NCBI GenBank assembly: GCA_964649745.1
Contig: CAZYQI010000047.1
Span: 1 to 18,992, forward strand
Source: CAZEHS01 sp964649745
Lineage (GTDB): Bacteria > Bacillota > Clostridia > Peptostreptococcales > Acidaminobacteraceae
Reading direction: 5' to 3'
Length of the DNA stretch: 18,992 nt
In this document: positions 7,246 through 13,698 of the stretch, in pieces
Numbering within the stretch: the stretch's first letter is position 1
Layout of the letters: each line of letters opens with the position of its first letter
The notes under the pieces: model-generated
What the model was told of the DNA's origin: nothing
Database searches by the model: none
What the model saw: only the letters and a program-made list of their open reading frames with translations
Translations under genes and position numbers: made by a program

Positions 7246-8382
7246 ATGCAGTTGGATTTCAATCAAACCCCAAGCCCCTGCTACATCGTGGATGAACGGC
7301 TGCTGAGACGGAATCTTGAGCGATTGGATTCTGTCCAGCAGCGCACGGGCTGTCATATTCTTCTGGCCTTAAAGGGCTTCTCCATGGCATCCATGCTTCC
7401 CATTGTGGGGGAGTATCTGAAGGGCGTTACCTCCAGCTCTCTCCACGAGGCCCGACTGGGCTATGAGGAAATGGGCAAGGAAGTTCATGCCTATGCTCCG
7501 GCCTTTGTGGACCATGAGCTGGAGGAGCTGATGGGCTACACCGATCATATCGTGTTCAACTCCTTTGCCCAGTGGACCAAACACAGGGACCGCGTAAAGG
7601 GAAACCCCAACAAGCGGATCCAGTGCGGCCTGCGGGTGAACCCGGAGTATTCCGAGATCGAGGTAGATCTTTACAACCCCTGTGCCCCCAACTCCCGTAT
7701 GGGAATTACGCTTTCCAATTTTCGCCCGGAGGAGCTGGAGGGCATCGACGGCCTGCATTTTCACACCCTGTGTGAGCAGAACTCCGACGCCCTGGCCCGA
7801 ACCATTCCCATCGTGGATGAAAAGTTCGGTCCGTACCTTGAGCAGATGAAATGGCTCAACTTCGGAGGGGGGCACCACATTACCCGGGAGGATTATGACA
7901 TTGAATCCCTGGTGGCGTCCATCCTCTTTATGAAGGAAAAGTACGGGCTTGAGATTTATCTGGAGCCGGGAGAGGCCATTGCCCTGAACACCGGGTACCT
8001 GGTTTCCACCGTGCTGGATGTGGTGCACAATGGCATGGATATCGCCATACTGGACGCCTCGGCAGCCTGCCACATGCCGGACGTTCTGGAGATGCCCTAC
8101 CGTCCCAACATCATCGGTGCCGGGCTGCCGGGAGAAAAGCCATATACCTATCGTCTTGGCGGCAACACCTGTCTTTCCGGCGACATCACCGGGGATTATT
8201 CCTTCGATGCACCGCTGAAGGCGGGAGACCGGCTGGTTTTCTGTGACATGGCCCATTACACCATGGTGAAGAACAACACCTTTAACGGCGTGAACCTGCC
8301 CAGTATTGCGTCCTTCAACGAGGAAGAGGGCATACGGGTGCATCGCCGGTTTGGATATCAGGATTACGTATCGAGGCTTTAG
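7246..8382 (+). CDS. nspC: Carboxynorspermidine/carboxyspermidine decarboxylase
   Basis: A 378-residue PLP enzyme of the alanine-racemase-fold decarboxylases that removes the carboxyl group from carboxy(nor)spermidine to give spermidine or norspermidine. Lys43 in LLALKGFSM is the expected PLP lysine. HFHTLCEQ and LNFGGGHHIT, LEPGEAIALNTGYLVSTVLDV and GGNTCLSGD are the later family blocks that contribute PLP-phosphate and substrate contacts. The length matches the family. The start is the ATG at 7246, nine bases after the synthase stop; the ribosome binding site is weak (AGGTCA), so translational coupling is likely. A good intrinsic terminator follows, making this a two-gene operon. S-adenosylmethionine decarboxylase and spermidine synthase are not in the window. 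Confidence 0.93.
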   Translation: MQLDFNQTPSPCYIVDERLLRRNLERLDSVQQRTGCHILLALKGFSMASMLPIVGEYLKGVTSSSLHEARLGYEEMGKEVHAYAPAFVDHELEELMGYTDHIVFNSFAQWTKHRDRVKGNPNKRIQCGLRVNPEYSEIEVDLYNPCAPNSRMGITLSNFRPEELEGIDGLHFHTLCEQNSDALARTIPIVDEKFGPYLEQMKWLNFGGGHHITREDYDIESLVASILFMKEKYGLEIYLEPGEAIALNTGYLVSTVLDVVHNGMDIAILDASAACHMPDVLEMPYRPNIIGAGLPGEKPYTYRLGGNTCLSGDITGDYSFDAPLKAGDRLVFCDMAHYTMVKNNTFNGVNLPSIASFNEEEGIRVHRRFGYQDYVSRL

Positions 8383-8392
8383 CAGTCCTTGG

Positions 8393-8426
8393 CGGCTCCC
8401 TTCTTTTCTGAAGCGGAGCCGTTTTA
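8393..8426 (+). terminator. Intrinsic terminator of the polyamine operon
   Basis: CGGCTCC (8393-8399) pairs with GGAGCCG (8415-8421), extended by an inner CTTC/GAAG stem with one bulged base, and is followed by TTTTATATAGTTTT. It begins 10 bases after the nspC stop. Confidence 0.85.
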
Positions 8427-8465
8427 TATAGTTTTGGAAGATATGGATAGTTTTTATGAGCGGGG

Positions 8466-8494
8466 TTGTCAAAGAGAGACAGGTCTGCTATGCT
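8466..8494 (+). promoter_or_regulatory. Promoter of the riboswitch transcript
   Basis: TTGTCA (8466-8471), a 17-bp spacer and TATGCT (8489-8494), with TGC immediately before the -10 giving an extended -10. Predicted transcription start is near 8501, shortly before the riboswitch. Confidence 0.6.
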
Positions 8495-8516
8495 GAATTT
8501 GAAACAATTGAATAGC

Positions 8517-8675
8517 GATTCAGGGTGCCTTTTAAAAAAGGCTTAATAGGGAAGTCCGGTGTGATACCGGCGCGGTCCCGCCACTGTAACAGGGAAAGTT
8601 CTGCCAATGTCACTGTGCTTTTGCATGGGAAGACGCACGAACTTGATGATCTGGAGCCAGGAGACCTGCCTTGAA
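8517..8675 (+). ncRNA. Cobalamin riboswitch
   Basis: The conserved blocks of the cobalamin aptamer occur in order: AATAGGGAAGTCCGGTG, ATACCGGCGCGGTCCC, GCCACTG at 8580-8586, a variable arm with GGGAAGACGCACGAA, and the B12 box AGCCAGGAGACCTGCC at 8655-8670. It lies in the leader of the genes that follow, before a strong intrinsic terminator at 8763-8797. Downstream pairing (AACAC 8680-8684 with GTGTT 8710-8714) would fold over an SD sequence at 8704-8710. The usual effect of this riboswitch class is repression when cobalamin is plentiful. Ends are approximate. Confidence 0.95.
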
Positions 8676-8719
8676 GAACAACACTGTTACCACTTACGCG
8701 GATAAGGAGGTGTTATGCG

Positions 8720-8809
8720 ATGATTAATCTGAGACCTATGGCTTCATTAATCTGCATTTCACAGGCGCCTTGCATAAGGCGCCTTTTATTTTTTTTCTCC
8801 CTGGGGTGA
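8720..8809 (+). CDS. Possible 29-codon leader peptide spanning the terminator
   Basis: A short ORF with ATG at 8720 lies nine bases after a strong AAGGAGG (8704-8710). It encodes 29 residues (begins MINLRPM, contains a Cys-Ile-rich middle and a Leu-Phe-Phe-Phe tail) and stops at 8807-8809. It reads straight through the terminator stem and its T-tract. An even shorter ORF, ATG CGA TGA at 8715-8723, overlaps its start. No homology is recognised. It may be a regulatory leader rather than a functional peptide, or chance; the SD and the position of the stop beyond the terminator are the reasons to list it. Confidence 0.35.
   Translation: MINLRPMASLICISQAPCIRRLLFFFSLG
8763..8797 (+). terminator. 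Intrinsic terminator in the riboswitch leader
   Basis: AGGCGCCTT (8763-8771) and AAGGCGCCT (8776-8784) form a perfect 9-bp stem with a GCAT loop, followed by an almost unbroken T-tract (8784-8797). It sits between the cobalamin riboswitch and the first long gene, so it is the likely expression platform. Confidence 0.9.
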
Positions 8810-8859
8810 GAAAAATTTTTTTGAACGTTGGAAACTACTTAAGGACAGGAGGTATGAAG

Positions 8860-9279
8860 ATGAAGGATGCAATGCTGATTATCACACAGGGCTCCCCCTT
8901 GAGGTATACAGAGCCCTTTTTAACAGGTATTTGGGATCAGGTGAGCCGCAGTGAGGAATTCAATTGGGTGGAGCTGGGCTGTACGGAAAGAGAATCAGAC
9001 TGCTTCGCAGCAGTAGAAAGACTGGCTAAAACCGGGGTACGGGAGATTGTTGTGGCCCCTTTGATCCTGATGGACTGCAAATCAGAGCGGAGAAAAATCA
9101 TGGATATATTTGCGAAGATGGTAGCACGTTTTGCCAATATTTCCTTTGCGCTGTCCAAGGGAGTGACGGCAGATATTCATATTGCTGCGTTGCTTACGGA
9201 ATCCGCCAGCGCCTCCATGGCCTCTCAGGCACGAAAAATGAGTGAAGATATTGAAATGATCATTTGGTCAAAAGCATAG
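8860..9279 (+). CDS. CbiX-like (sirohydrochlorin chelatase-like) protein lacking the metal-binding histidines
   Basis: A 139-residue protein with the shape of a short CbiX/chelatase domain: an N-terminal strand with LIITQGSP, a middle strand GVREIVVAPLILMDCKSERRKIMD, and a C-terminal GVTADIHIAALLTE. In true CbiX enzymes, which insert cobalt into sirohydrochlorin, the first motif is GHGS and the second carries a His after PLFL. Here these positions are Gln10 and Ser75, so ordinary chelatase chemistry is doubtful. The ATG at 8860 is preferred because AGGAGG (8847-8852) is seven bases upstream; the in-frame ATG at 8854 is too close. It is the first long gene after the cobalamin riboswitch and terminator, so it is probably induced when cobalamin is low. 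It could bind a tetrapyrrole, a different metal, or a partner protein. Confidence 0.6.
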   Translation: MKDAMLIITQGSPLRYTEPFLTGIWDQVSRSEEFNWVELGCTERESDCFAAVERLAKTGVREIVVAPLILMDCKSERRKIMDIFAKMVARFANISFALSKGVTADIHIAALLTESASASMASQARKMSEDIEMIIWSKA

Positions 9280-9307
9280 AGGAGTCGGAAACGAGGAGGT
9301 GTATACC

Positions 9308-9826
9308 ATGGATTGCCAATACCGTCAGCTTTATTGCAGCGCATCTGCTGCGCATTATGCCAATCTGCATATACTGTATCTGAAGGGGCTGAACTATCAG
9401 ACCCGGTGTGCCCGGCTGACTCTGAATCCCAAAGCCCTGCACCGCCGGTTTTCAGCACTGTTCGATGCCCTCACCCTTGAAACGGAACGCATGACAGCGG
9501 AGCTTAACCGCTGTGGCTTCGAGGTTTCAAAGGATTTGGCCGCAATAAAAGGCATCTGCACGCTTAAGCACATTCGTATAAGTGATCTGTCCCTTTCAGG
9601 GGTACTTCGGGAGTTTTCAAAGGATATCGCCAGCACCCGGGAGGCAGCCCGCAAAGCGGAGATTTACAGAACAATGACCTTCTGCGACTCCGTTGAAGAG
9701 GAAGGGCTATTTATGGATTCGTTGCAAACGGAAGCAGATGGGATTATCAGGGAGATACAGAAGATGAATCGCCGGGAAATCACACATTGGAATCAAATTG
9801 ACCGGCAGTTGCTGATTCAGGTATAA
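9308..9826 (+). CDS. Unrecognised 172-residue protein in the cobalamin-riboswitch operon
   Basis: I do not recognise this protein. It is predicted to be mostly helical and cytoplasmic, with no signal peptide or membrane segment. It is rich in Arg, Lys and Glu in the second half, and has six cysteines (Cys3, 10, 34, 69, 84, 126) and five histidines (16, 21, 45, 88, 160). The Cys residues do not form a close CxxC pair. The ATG at 9308 is chosen because GAGGAGGTG (9293-9299) lies eight bases upstream; a GTG at 9299 is inside that ribosome binding site. It follows the CbiX-like gene by 28 bp on the same strand and precedes a strong terminator, so it is very probably co-transcribed under cobalamin control. 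A role in cobalt/corrinoid handling or in a cobalamin-sparing process is inference only. Confidence 0.75.
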   Translation: MDCQYRQLYCSASAAHYANLHILYLKGLNYQTRCARLTLNPKALHRRFSALFDALTLETERMTAELNRCGFEVSKDLAAIKGICTLKHIRISDLSLSGVLREFSKDIASTREAARKAEIYRTMTFCDSVEEEGLFMDSLQTEADGIIREIQKMNRREITHWNQIDRQLLIQV

Positions 9827-9845
9827 CGGAATAAATAGTACAGGT

Positions 9846-9866
9846 GTCCTCTGATGGTTCAGGGAC
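9846..9866 (+). other. Small hairpin after the unknown gene
   Basis: GTCC(t)CTGA and TCAGGGAC form an 8-bp stem with one bulge around a TGGT loop. There is no T-tract; it precedes the true terminator and may stabilise the 3' end of the transcript. Confidence 0.35.
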
Positions 9867-9882
9867 GGAAGCTCTCACTGCA

Positions 9883-9921
9883 AAAGGACCGCCGTGGTCG
9901 TATTCACCATGGCGGTCCTTT
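9883..9921. terminator. Bidirectional intrinsic terminator
   Basis: A 16-bp stem (9883-9898 with 9906-9921, beginning AAAGGACCGCC) with one G-U pair and a 7-base loop. It is flanked by A's on the left and TTTCTTT on the right, so it can end transcripts from both strands: the riboswitch operon (plus) and the cysteine desulfurase gene (minus) converge here. Confidence 0.9.
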
Positions 9922-9962
9922 CTTTGGGTGATTCCTCTATTAGGGAGTTGAATAAACAACTG

Positions 9963-11114
9963 CTAAATTCCCTTACAGCTTCGAATGGCCTCAAGAACAT
10001 AATCCACTTCAGCCACCGTGGTGAAATACCCCAGGCTGAACCGAACGGTTCCCTGAGGAAAGGTTCGCAGGGTTTTGTGGGCAGCGGGAGCACAGTGCAT
10101 GCCACATCGGGTTTTGATGCCGAAATGGGCGTCCAGATGGTGTGCCACCAGACCGTTGTCCTCCTGAGGGAAGTCCAGGGATACCACGGCGGTTCTGCCT
10201 TCAATGGTTGGCTTCCCTATGATTTTGATATGATCCATGGCCTTCAGCCCGGTAAGGAAATGATGGGTCAGGGCCATTTCTTTTTCGTGTATGGCGTCAA
10301 TGCCGGTGTCCAGGATGAATTTCAATGCGGCGTTGAGGCCGTAGATGCCGGGAATGTTGGGGGTGCCGCTTTCAAATTTATCCGGCATGAACTCCGGCTG
10401 TTCCTCGGAATCCGATTTGCTGCCGGTGCCTCCGTCAATCAGGGAAGCAACCCTGGGCACAAAATCCTCTCGGATTACAAAGCCTCCCATGCCCTGAGGT
10501 CCCAAAAGGCTCTTGTGCCCGGTAAAGGCAATGGCGCTGGCCTGGGTCTTTTTCATGGAAACCGGGAGCACCCCTGCGGTTTGGGCGGCATCGATGATAA
10601 AGGGAATACCATGACGATGACAAATCTCGCCAACGGATTCAAGCTCCAGCACGGTGCCGCATACGTTGGAGGCATGGGTCATCACCACCATGCGGGTTTC
10701 GGGTCCGATAAGGGCTTCAAAGGCATTCAGATCCAAATCCCCTTCAACAGAGCAGGGGGCGGTTTCAACCACAACCCCTTGCTTCTCCAGGGTACGCAAG
10801 GGACGCATCACGGCATTGTGCTCCATGCTGCTGGTGATCACATGGTCGCCGGGCTTAAGATACCCCTTAAGGAGCACGTTCATGCTCTCGGTGATATTCC
10901 GGGTGAAAACAGTGAGCTCCGGCTTGTCATTTTCAAAAATATCCGCCAGGGTGGCTCGGGTTTCAAACACAATATTCTCTGCGGTATGAGAGGTGTCATA
11001 GGCGCCACGGTTCACATTGGAGCCGATTTTTGTCATAAATTCCACCATGGCCTCCACAACGCCGGGGGCTTTTGGAAAGGAGGTGGCACCGTTATCCATA
11101 TAGACTGATTTCAT
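9963..11114 (-). CDS. Cysteine desulfurase family protein (aminotransferase class V)
   Basis: A 383-residue PLP-dependent fold-type I enzyme related to NifS/SufS, which takes sulfur (or selenium) from cysteine (or selenocysteine). Visible landmarks are YMDNGATSFPK at the N terminus, Asp175 and Gln178 (IIDAAQTAG), the PLP lysine Lys201 in FTGHKSLLGPQG, and the catalytic loop RCGMHCAPAAH, in which Cys341 aligns with the usual active cysteine and Cys337 lies just before it. It matches the stand-alone cysteine desulfurase subgroup (NGATSFPKP...HCAPxAHxTxGTxxxGxxRxSxG) rather than canonical IscS/SufS. No Fe-S scaffold, thiolation or selenium gene is adjacent, so the sulfur acceptor is unknown. The start at 11112-11114 has GGAGGA five bases upstream. 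Confidence 0.88.
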   Translation of the reverse strand: MKSVYMDNGATSFPKAPGVVEAMVEFMTKIGSNVNRGAYDTSHTAENIVFETRATLADIFENDKPELTVFTRNITESMNVLLKGYLKPGDHVITSSMEHNAVMRPLRTLEKQGVVVETAPCSVEGDLDLNAFEALIGPETRMVVMTHASNVCGTVLELESVGEICHRHGIPFIIDAAQTAGVLPVSMKKTQASAIAFTGHKSLLGPQGMGGFVIREDFVPRVASLIDGGTGSKSDSEEQPEFMPDKFESGTPNIPGIYGLNAALKFILDTGIDAIHEKEMALTHHFLTGLKAMDHIKIIGKPTIEGRTAVVSLDFPQEDNGLVAHHLDAHFGIKTRCGMHCAPAAHKTLRTFPQGTVRFSLGYFTTVAEVDYVLEAIRSCKGI

Positions 11115-11206
11115 AGAATCCTCCGATTCGAATACTAAAAGGTGAGAACATTCGGGTGGTGTCTGTAAATAAAGCGGGAGCCTTAGAACTGTTAGGTATC
11201 GATTAA

Positions 11207-11212
11207 ATCATA
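11207..11212 (-). promoter_or_regulatory. Possible extended -10 promoter of the desulfurase gene
   Basis: On the minus strand TGCTATGAT gives an extended -10 (TATGAT at 11207-11212) about 90 bp upstream of the start codon. No good -35 is present; an imperfect hairpin occupies the upstream side. Confidence 0.35.
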
Positions 11213-11227
11213 GCATGAGGGGCAATA

Positions 11228-11266
11228 AAAGACGCGCACTATTAGGATACTAAATAGTACGCGCTT
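11228..11266 (-). other. Long imperfect hairpin upstream of the desulfurase gene
   Basis: An imperfect inverted repeat of about 15 bp per arm with an AAATAGTACGCGC-type arm, one bulge and one pair that is G-U only in minus-strand RNA. In that direction it is followed by TCTTTTATT, as in a terminator. No minus-strand gene reads into it directly, so it may be an operator, an upstream attenuator or a relic. Confidence 0.45.
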
Positions 11267-11462
11267 TGATATTTAAAAATCGAATAACTCAGACCATAGA
11301 TGGAAAGCGAATGCTCGCTAAAATTATCCTCATATGAAATGATATCGGATTTGTGACCACGACATAAGGGCAGACAGGAAGCATTTGTATTGAATGGAAG
11401 AGATGATTTTGGGTATGAAGGTCAGGGGATAACCATAACGGGTGCAAACAAGGAGGACAATC

Positions 11463-11966
11463 ATGGGAAAAAGAGCAATTGAAATTGCAGGCGGAGATGT
11501 CACGAAAATCATCGCACTTCTGGAAAAGGCCTATGCGGACGAATGGCTGGCTTACTATCAGTACTGGGTGGGGGCCAAGGTAGTAAAAGGGCCCATGAAG
11601 GAAGGGGTCATCGCGGAGTTGAATCAGCATGCCATGGATGAGCAGCGGCACGCCATGATGGTGGCAGACAGGCTGCTTCAGTTGGGAGGAAGCCCGCTGA
11701 CCCATCCGAGCAAGTGGCTGGAATTTACCAACTGCGGGTATGATGAACCCACGGACCCCTTTGTCAAGAAAATCATCGATCAGAATATTAAGGGGGAGCA
11801 GTGTGCCATCAGCGTCTATCGGGCCATTATGGAGGCTACCAAGGATGCGGATGTGGTGACCTACAACATGGCTCTCCAGATTATGTCGGATGAAGTGGAG
11901 CATGAAGAGGATCTCCAAGCCCTGGCCGAGGATTTCGATTTGATGCTGGCGTACATAAAGGCATAA
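11463..11966 (+). CDS. Ferritin-like/Dps-like diiron protein
   Basis: A 167-residue four-helix-bundle protein likely to oxidise and store iron or remove peroxide in the cytoplasm. The two half-sites of a ferroxidase centre are complete: Glu27 with Glu60-x-x-His63, and Glu112 with Glu144-x-x-His147. Two cysteines, Cys91 and Cys114, flank the second metal ligand Glu112 (GEQC), an arrangement recalling the cysteine pair of Dps-like DPSL 'thioferritins'; this subfamily call is inference. The ATG at 11463 follows AGGAGG by six bases; a GTG at 11442 precedes that site and is rejected. It is a single-gene unit ending in a long bidirectional terminator. In an anaerobe it would protect Fe-S and radical enzymes during oxygen exposure. 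Confidence 0.88.
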   Translation: MGKRAIEIAGGDVTKIIALLEKAYADEWLAYYQYWVGAKVVKGPMKEGVIAELNQHAMDEQRHAMMVADRLLQLGGSPLTHPSKWLEFTNCGYDEPTDPFVKKIIDQNIKGEQCAISVYRAIMEATKDADVVTYNMALQIMSDEVEHEEDLQALAEDFDLMLAYIKA

Positions 11967-11971
11967 AAAAG

Positions 11972-12017
11972 CAGGCTCATTTCAAATAGGGATCACATCC
12001 TGTTTGAGATGAGCCTG
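11972..12017. terminator. Long bidirectional terminator
   Basis: CAGGCTCAT...ATGAGCCTG at the base, continuing to a stem of about 21 bp with several G-U pairs and one bulge. It is flanked by AAAAAA on the left and CTTTT on the right. It serves the convergent ferritin-like gene and the membrane repeat protein gene, whose stop codon lies at its edge. Confidence 0.9.
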
Positions 12018-12021
12018 TCTT

Positions 12022-12825
12022 TTATTCGTTCAGCGTATCGAGCAGGTCTTGAAAAGCGGTCTTATAGGTGCTGAATTCGACACCCTTTTCTTCAGAATAG
12101 CTTTTTATGGTCATGGAACCGCTGGGAGCAGGGGTCCCGATGACAGACTGAATCTCCTCTGGAGATAAACCCCAGTCAATCAAATCGTTGAAGGTTGTTG
12201 AGCCTTTAACGGTTCCGGCAACCTTTTCTTGTTCTGTGGGGCTGGGAGTGTTCTTCTCCTCATCCGCAGGCTCTGCCGGTAGGGCTGGGGGTTGATTTTC
12301 CGTGGGAATAACCGGTGGAATCGGAGCCGCATCTCCAGCTACTCCCAGTGCAATCCCGTCCAGATCCGTCTTTTGTGCTTCAGAAAGAGGCGCATCAGCC
12401 TTCAGGAGTTGGACGGCAGCAGAGGGAAGATAAGTGACTTCGTCTATTTCAAAGGGAAGGCCCTTGTAAAGGGCGACAAAATACCGGACGGAGCCTGTGC
12501 CGATTTCTGTTCCCGCTGCGGCATCATCCGCATAGATGCTTTCTAAGTCCTTAACGGTAAAGCTTGCGGCTTTTTCGGGCTCTGGGATTTCAAATGCCTG
12601 TGCAAGGACGTCTGCAGAAATCCCAAAAGCCTTCTCGATGTCGCCAAAGGTATAGGAGCCTTTGATATCCGCTGGATTAGCCTTGCCTGCAGCTTCCCCT
12701 TCGGTATAGACCCCGGGGACCTTGTCGGTGGTAGTCGCCCATAGACCCAGAGCGGCAGCAGTACCGATGCCGCCTAAAACACAAATCAACACGATCAGGG
12801 ACACATGAGAGGATTTTAGTTTCAT
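12022..12825 (-). CDS. Membrane-anchored protein with a duplicated helical repeat, partner of the polyferredoxin
   Basis: A 267-residue protein with one N-terminal membrane segment (about residues 8-30), leaving the rest outside the cytoplasm. A motif of about 27 residues occurs twice: residues 54-80 (IKGSYTFGDIEKAFGIS...) and 206-232 (VKGSTTFNDLIDWGLSP...), with a common K-G-S-x-T-F-x-D-[IL]-x(4)-G[IL]S core. Between the copies is a Pro/Glu-rich low-complexity linker (about 168-200). I can give no enzyme function and see no cofactor ligands. The frame is open further upstream, but the ATG at 12823-12825 overlaps the polyferredoxin stop as ATGA, the typical sign of translational coupling, and leads directly into the membrane segment. 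It probably acts with the upstream Fe-S membrane protein, perhaps as a periplasmic docking or structural part; that is inference. Confidence 0.75.
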   Translation of the reverse strand: MKLKSSHVSLIVLICVLGGIGTAAALGLWATTTDKVPGVYTEGEAAGKANPADIKGSYTFGDIEKAFGISADVLAQAFEIPEPEKAASFTVKDLESIYADDAAAGTEIGTGSVRYFVALYKGLPFEIDEVTYLPSAAVQLLKADAPLSEAQKTDLDGIALGVAGDAAPIPPVIPTENQPPALPAEPADEEKNTPSPTEQEKVAGTVKGSTTFNDLIDWGLSPEEIQSVIGTPAPSGSMTIKSYSEEKGVEFSTYKTAFQDLLDTLNE

Positions 12826-13664
12826 CGGGTCATGCCTCCCTTCGTAGAGAGTTCCACGGTGTTCGCAATCGGGCATCCCTGTTCGGAGGTACATTTCATG
12901 CAGCTGATGCACTGATGGTCCCGTACGGCTTCTAAAGTAGAAACAGTGATGTTCATAGGACAGGCCCGATCACAGGCCTTGCAATCAATGCAGGTTGATG
13001 GAGATCTACGAATTGAAACAGGACGTATCTTGTTGAAAATCCCCAAAAGGGCCCCATAGGGACACAGGTACTTGCACCAGGGACGTTCTACGAAAAGGGA
13101 ACCTATAAGAACAAGACCAAGGATTGCGAAGGCCTTTAGGGTAACATCCCCTGCCCAGAAGTTGAACAGAGCATAATAAGGGTCGATATCCTGAAACATC
13201 AGCTTTGCTGTGGTTGCGGTTTTATAGACAATCATGAACAGCACGATGTAGCGTACATATCGGAGGATGCCATCAACTTTCTTGGGAATGAAGGTGTTGA
13301 AGCGTTTACCGAAAAGCCTGCGTCCTATTTTGGAGATCCACTCCTGAACAGTACCGAAGGGGCAAACCCAGCCGCAGATCACCGGTCCCATGGCGATTGC
13401 AAGAAGGAATGCAATGGTCATCAGAACGAAGGAGGATTCGTGGATTTTCTGAACGAAGGTTCCAACTGTAAAAAAGCGGTAAAGGGATACCACGCCCCCA
13501 AAGGGGCAGATGGCATGAAGAGAAGCATTGGAGACCCAGGGAATTTCGAAGCCTTTGGCGATAAAATACCGGTTAAGGCTTATAAGGGCTACGAGGCCTA
13601 AGAAAAAAAACTGAACGGCGGGCCTTTGCCAGACTTTTCTTTTTACTTCGGGTTTGGTTGCCAT
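12822..13664 (-). CDS. Membrane polyferredoxin of the NapH/NosR-like 4Fe-4S family
   Basis: A 280-residue integral membrane iron-sulfur protein that would pass electrons across or at the membrane. Several hydrophobic helices (around residues 17-35, 76-95, 135-150 and 175-192) alternate with cysteine motifs CPFGG (Cys53), CGWVCP (Cys97, Cys101) and CKYLCP (Cys197, Cys201), the hallmark of NapH/NosR/YccM-type proteins. The C-terminal part has two [4Fe-4S] sites: Cys225, 228, 231 and 235, and Cys252, 255, 258 and 264, the second with a longer spacing before the last Cys. The start at 13662-13664 has AAGGAAGTG upstream. Its stop overlaps the next gene's start. No nitrate reductase or NosZ gene is nearby, so the electron acceptor is unknown. 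Confidence 0.88.
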   Translation of the reverse strand: MATKPEVKRKVWQRPAVQFFFLGLVALISLNRYFIAKGFEIPWVSNASLHAICPFGGVVSLYRFFTVGTFVQKIHESSFVLMTIAFLLAIAMGPVICGWVCPFGTVQEWISKIGRRLFGKRFNTFIPKKVDGILRYVRYIVLFMIVYKTATTAKLMFQDIDPYYALFNFWAGDVTLKAFAILGLVLIGSLFVERPWCKYLCPYGALLGIFNKIRPVSIRRSPSTCIDCKACDRACPMNITVSTLEAVRDHQCISCMKCTSEQGCPIANTVELSTKGGMTR

Positions 13665-13698
13665 AGATTCACTTCCTTTTCAAAAGTGCATTGATGTA

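Larger units (their letters stand above)
11115..11462. other. Divergent intergenic region, desulfurase/ferritin-like gene
   Basis: A 348-bp space without a convincing gene. It holds the minus-strand extended -10 and hairpin listed separately. On the plus strand there is a weak promoter candidate, TTGAAT (11390-11395) with an 18-bp spacer to TATGAA (11414-11419), placed suitably for the ferritin-like gene. I see no Fur or PerR box that I would defend. Confidence 0.4.

Noticed and set aside
6286..7356. A 356-codon open frame on the minus strand
   Set aside because: Antisense to the carboxynorspermidine synthase; no plausible ribosome binding site or domain.
7369..8472. A 367-codon open frame on the minus strand
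   Set aside because: Antisense shadow of nspC, which has all PLP decarboxylase landmarks; the frame runs through the nspC terminator and shows no recognisable domain.
9894..11108. A 404-codon open frame on the plus strand
   Set aside because: It is antisense to the cysteine desulfurase gene, whose motifs (Lys201, Cys341, NGATSFPK) are unambiguous; the antisense translation is low-complexity Gly/His-rich without a family signature and begins in a terminator.
11289..11918. A 209-codon open frame on the minus strand over the ferritin-like gene
   Set aside because: The plus-strand gene has an intact diiron motif set and an AGGAGG site; the minus frame has neither family features nor a ribosome binding site.
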